This document shows, in pieces, positions 14,792 through 15,452 of a stretch of DNA of 15,452 nt. Source of the stretch: Lachnospiraceae bacterium (GTDB taxonomy: Bacteria; Bacillota; Clostridia; Lachnospirales; Lachnospiraceae); the NCBI GenBank assembly GCA_009774235.1, contig VSNJ01000100.1, positions 1-15,452 on the forward strand, written 5' to 3'. Position 1 is the stretch's first letter; each line of letters opens with the position of its first letter. The notes beneath the pieces are model-generated. The model ran no database searches. It was not told where the DNA came from and saw only the letters and a program-made list of their open reading frames with translations. The translations under genes were made by a program, and so were the position numbers.

Positions 14792-15415
14792 TTAAATACT
14801 ATATACATAACTTTGAAGTTTTCCTGTATTACATGCCTTTATAATATATTCCATATCCATTCCACTTGAAAGCAGACATATAAGCAGCTCTTCTGCTATT
14901 TTAAATTTTTCAAATAATTTTACTTTATTATCAACATCTTTATATACTTTCCAGTATCCTGTATATAAAAAATTTTTTCCATTATTATCCATAAAACCCC
15001 TTACATCCTCTGCTGGATAACCAAGTATAAGACCTATTTCATGTGGAAATTTACCCTTGCCACATATATAATCCTGGTATCTTATACTGAACATATATAA
15101 CACATATCCAATCTGGAATTCCATGTATCCTTCTGATATAAGAATTTCTTTTACATCTTCCTTGTAAAGATAACTTTCAAGTTGTTTTCTATGAAATAAA
15201 AGTATTACTGTTTTCTTATCTGTTTTAATCATCCTGAAAAATGAAATGCCTGCTTTTTTTAACATATCCATAGCAGCATTTTCCATATCAGCTGGTATTG
15301 CCAGAAGATTAGAAACCTTAAGCCCTGCCAGAAACGGTGCACATTGTAGCACAAGCTGTGTTTCAATACTTCTTAAATCCATCTTTAAAATCATTTCAAT
15401 AATTTTATGTTTCAT
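14792..15415 (-). CDS. DUF3793 family protein
   Basis: 207 residues, soluble, no signal peptide. It fits DUF3793, a clostridial family of unknown function: the early CAPFLAGLKVSNLL segment (25-38), the central VILLFHRKQLESYL (69-82), and the hallmark FPHEIGLILGYPAEDVRGF and GYWKVYKDVDNKVKLFEKF near residues 123-171. Family members are commonly found near DUF2325, flavodoxin or ferrous-iron transport genes, which hints at metal or redox physiology; this is context knowledge, not proof. The ATG is preceded closely by AAAGGAGG. A dyad like a metal-regulator operator lies just upstream (15430-15447). The DUF2325-like remnant follows 30 nt downstream. Confidence 0.8.
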   Translation of the reverse strand: MKHKIIEMILKMDLRSIETQLVLQCAPFLAGLKVSNLLAIPADMENAAMDMLKKAGISFFRMIKTDKKTVILLFHRKQLESYLYKEDVKEILISEGYMEFQIGYVLYMFSIRYQDYICGKGKFPHEIGLILGYPAEDVRGFMDNNGKNFLYTGYWKVYKDVDNKVKLFEKFKIAEELLICLLSSGMDMEYIIKACNTGKLQSYVYSI

Positions 15416-15429
15416 ATGCCCTCCTTTTA

Positions 15430-15447
15430 TTAGTTATCACTAACTAT
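15430..15447. promoter_or_regulatory. Candidate metal-regulator operator upstream of DUF3793
   Basis: TTAGTTA (15430-15436), a 4-bp centre TCAC, then TAACTAT (15441-15447) form a near-perfect 7-bp dyad, 15 bp before the DUF3793 start. The TTAG...CTAA style recalls DtxR/IdeR-type iron boxes, though the half-sites lack the usual GG. The promoter itself would lie beyond the window edge. Confidence 0.35.
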
Positions 15448-15452
15448 AATTA

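Overview
The window looks like chromosomal DNA of an AT-rich gut-type Clostridia, most likely a Lachnospiraceae member. The grounds are heavy use of ATA and AAA codons, strong AGGAGG ribosome binding sites, a DUF3793 protein, a group-B-like [FeFe]-hydrogenase, a hybrid RNase HI, and a TetM-like GTPase fused to a YacP/NYN domain. The genus cannot be named from sequence alone.

Region 1 (1-1597) is accessory DNA. It opens inside a CRISPR array with 36-bp repeats and 29-30-bp spacers. The repeat ends resemble type II arrays, one spacer occurs twice, and the last repeat (right end) is mutated. No cas gene is in the window. The array is followed by a decayed Uma2-family (DUF820) nuclease gene, a 168-bp element with 15-bp terminal inverted repeats that abuts the broken gene, a second copy of that inverted-repeat end, and a 148-bp imperfect palindrome. 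A half copy of the palindrome recurs near 14.7 kb.

Region 2 (1532-2715, + strand) has a good sigma-A-type promoter driving an Rrf2-family regulator with three cysteines, overlapping by ATGA with a HAD phosphatase of the phosphoglycolate phosphatase type. The HAD gene converges tail to tail, with a 19-bp overlap, on the next block.

Region 3 (2697-12863, - strand) is a run of six same-strand genes. In transcription order they are a soluble PAS hybrid histidine kinase, RNase HI with an N-terminal hybrid-binding domain, a TetM/EF-G-like GTPase fused to a YacP/Rae1-like PIN/NYN domain, an iron-type alcohol dehydrogenase, a membrane GGDEF(degenerate)-EAL protein, and an alpha/beta hydrolase. Spacings are 14, 81, -11, 63 and 36 nt. 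The only internal break is a strong terminator-like hairpin just ahead of the GTPase fusion, which could act as an attenuator. The GTPase-NYN fusion is the most interesting protein: it joins a module that docks in the ribosomal A site to a relative of an A-site mRNA endonuclease.

Region 4 (12864-15452, - strand) holds a ferredoxin-rich monomeric [FeFe]-hydrogenase with its own promoter and a nearby inverted repeat. Upstream are a 35-codon remnant that starts like DUF2325 and runs into the half copy of the palindromic element, and a DUF3793 gene. A dyad resembling metal-regulator operators lies just upstream of the DUF3793 gene at the window edge.
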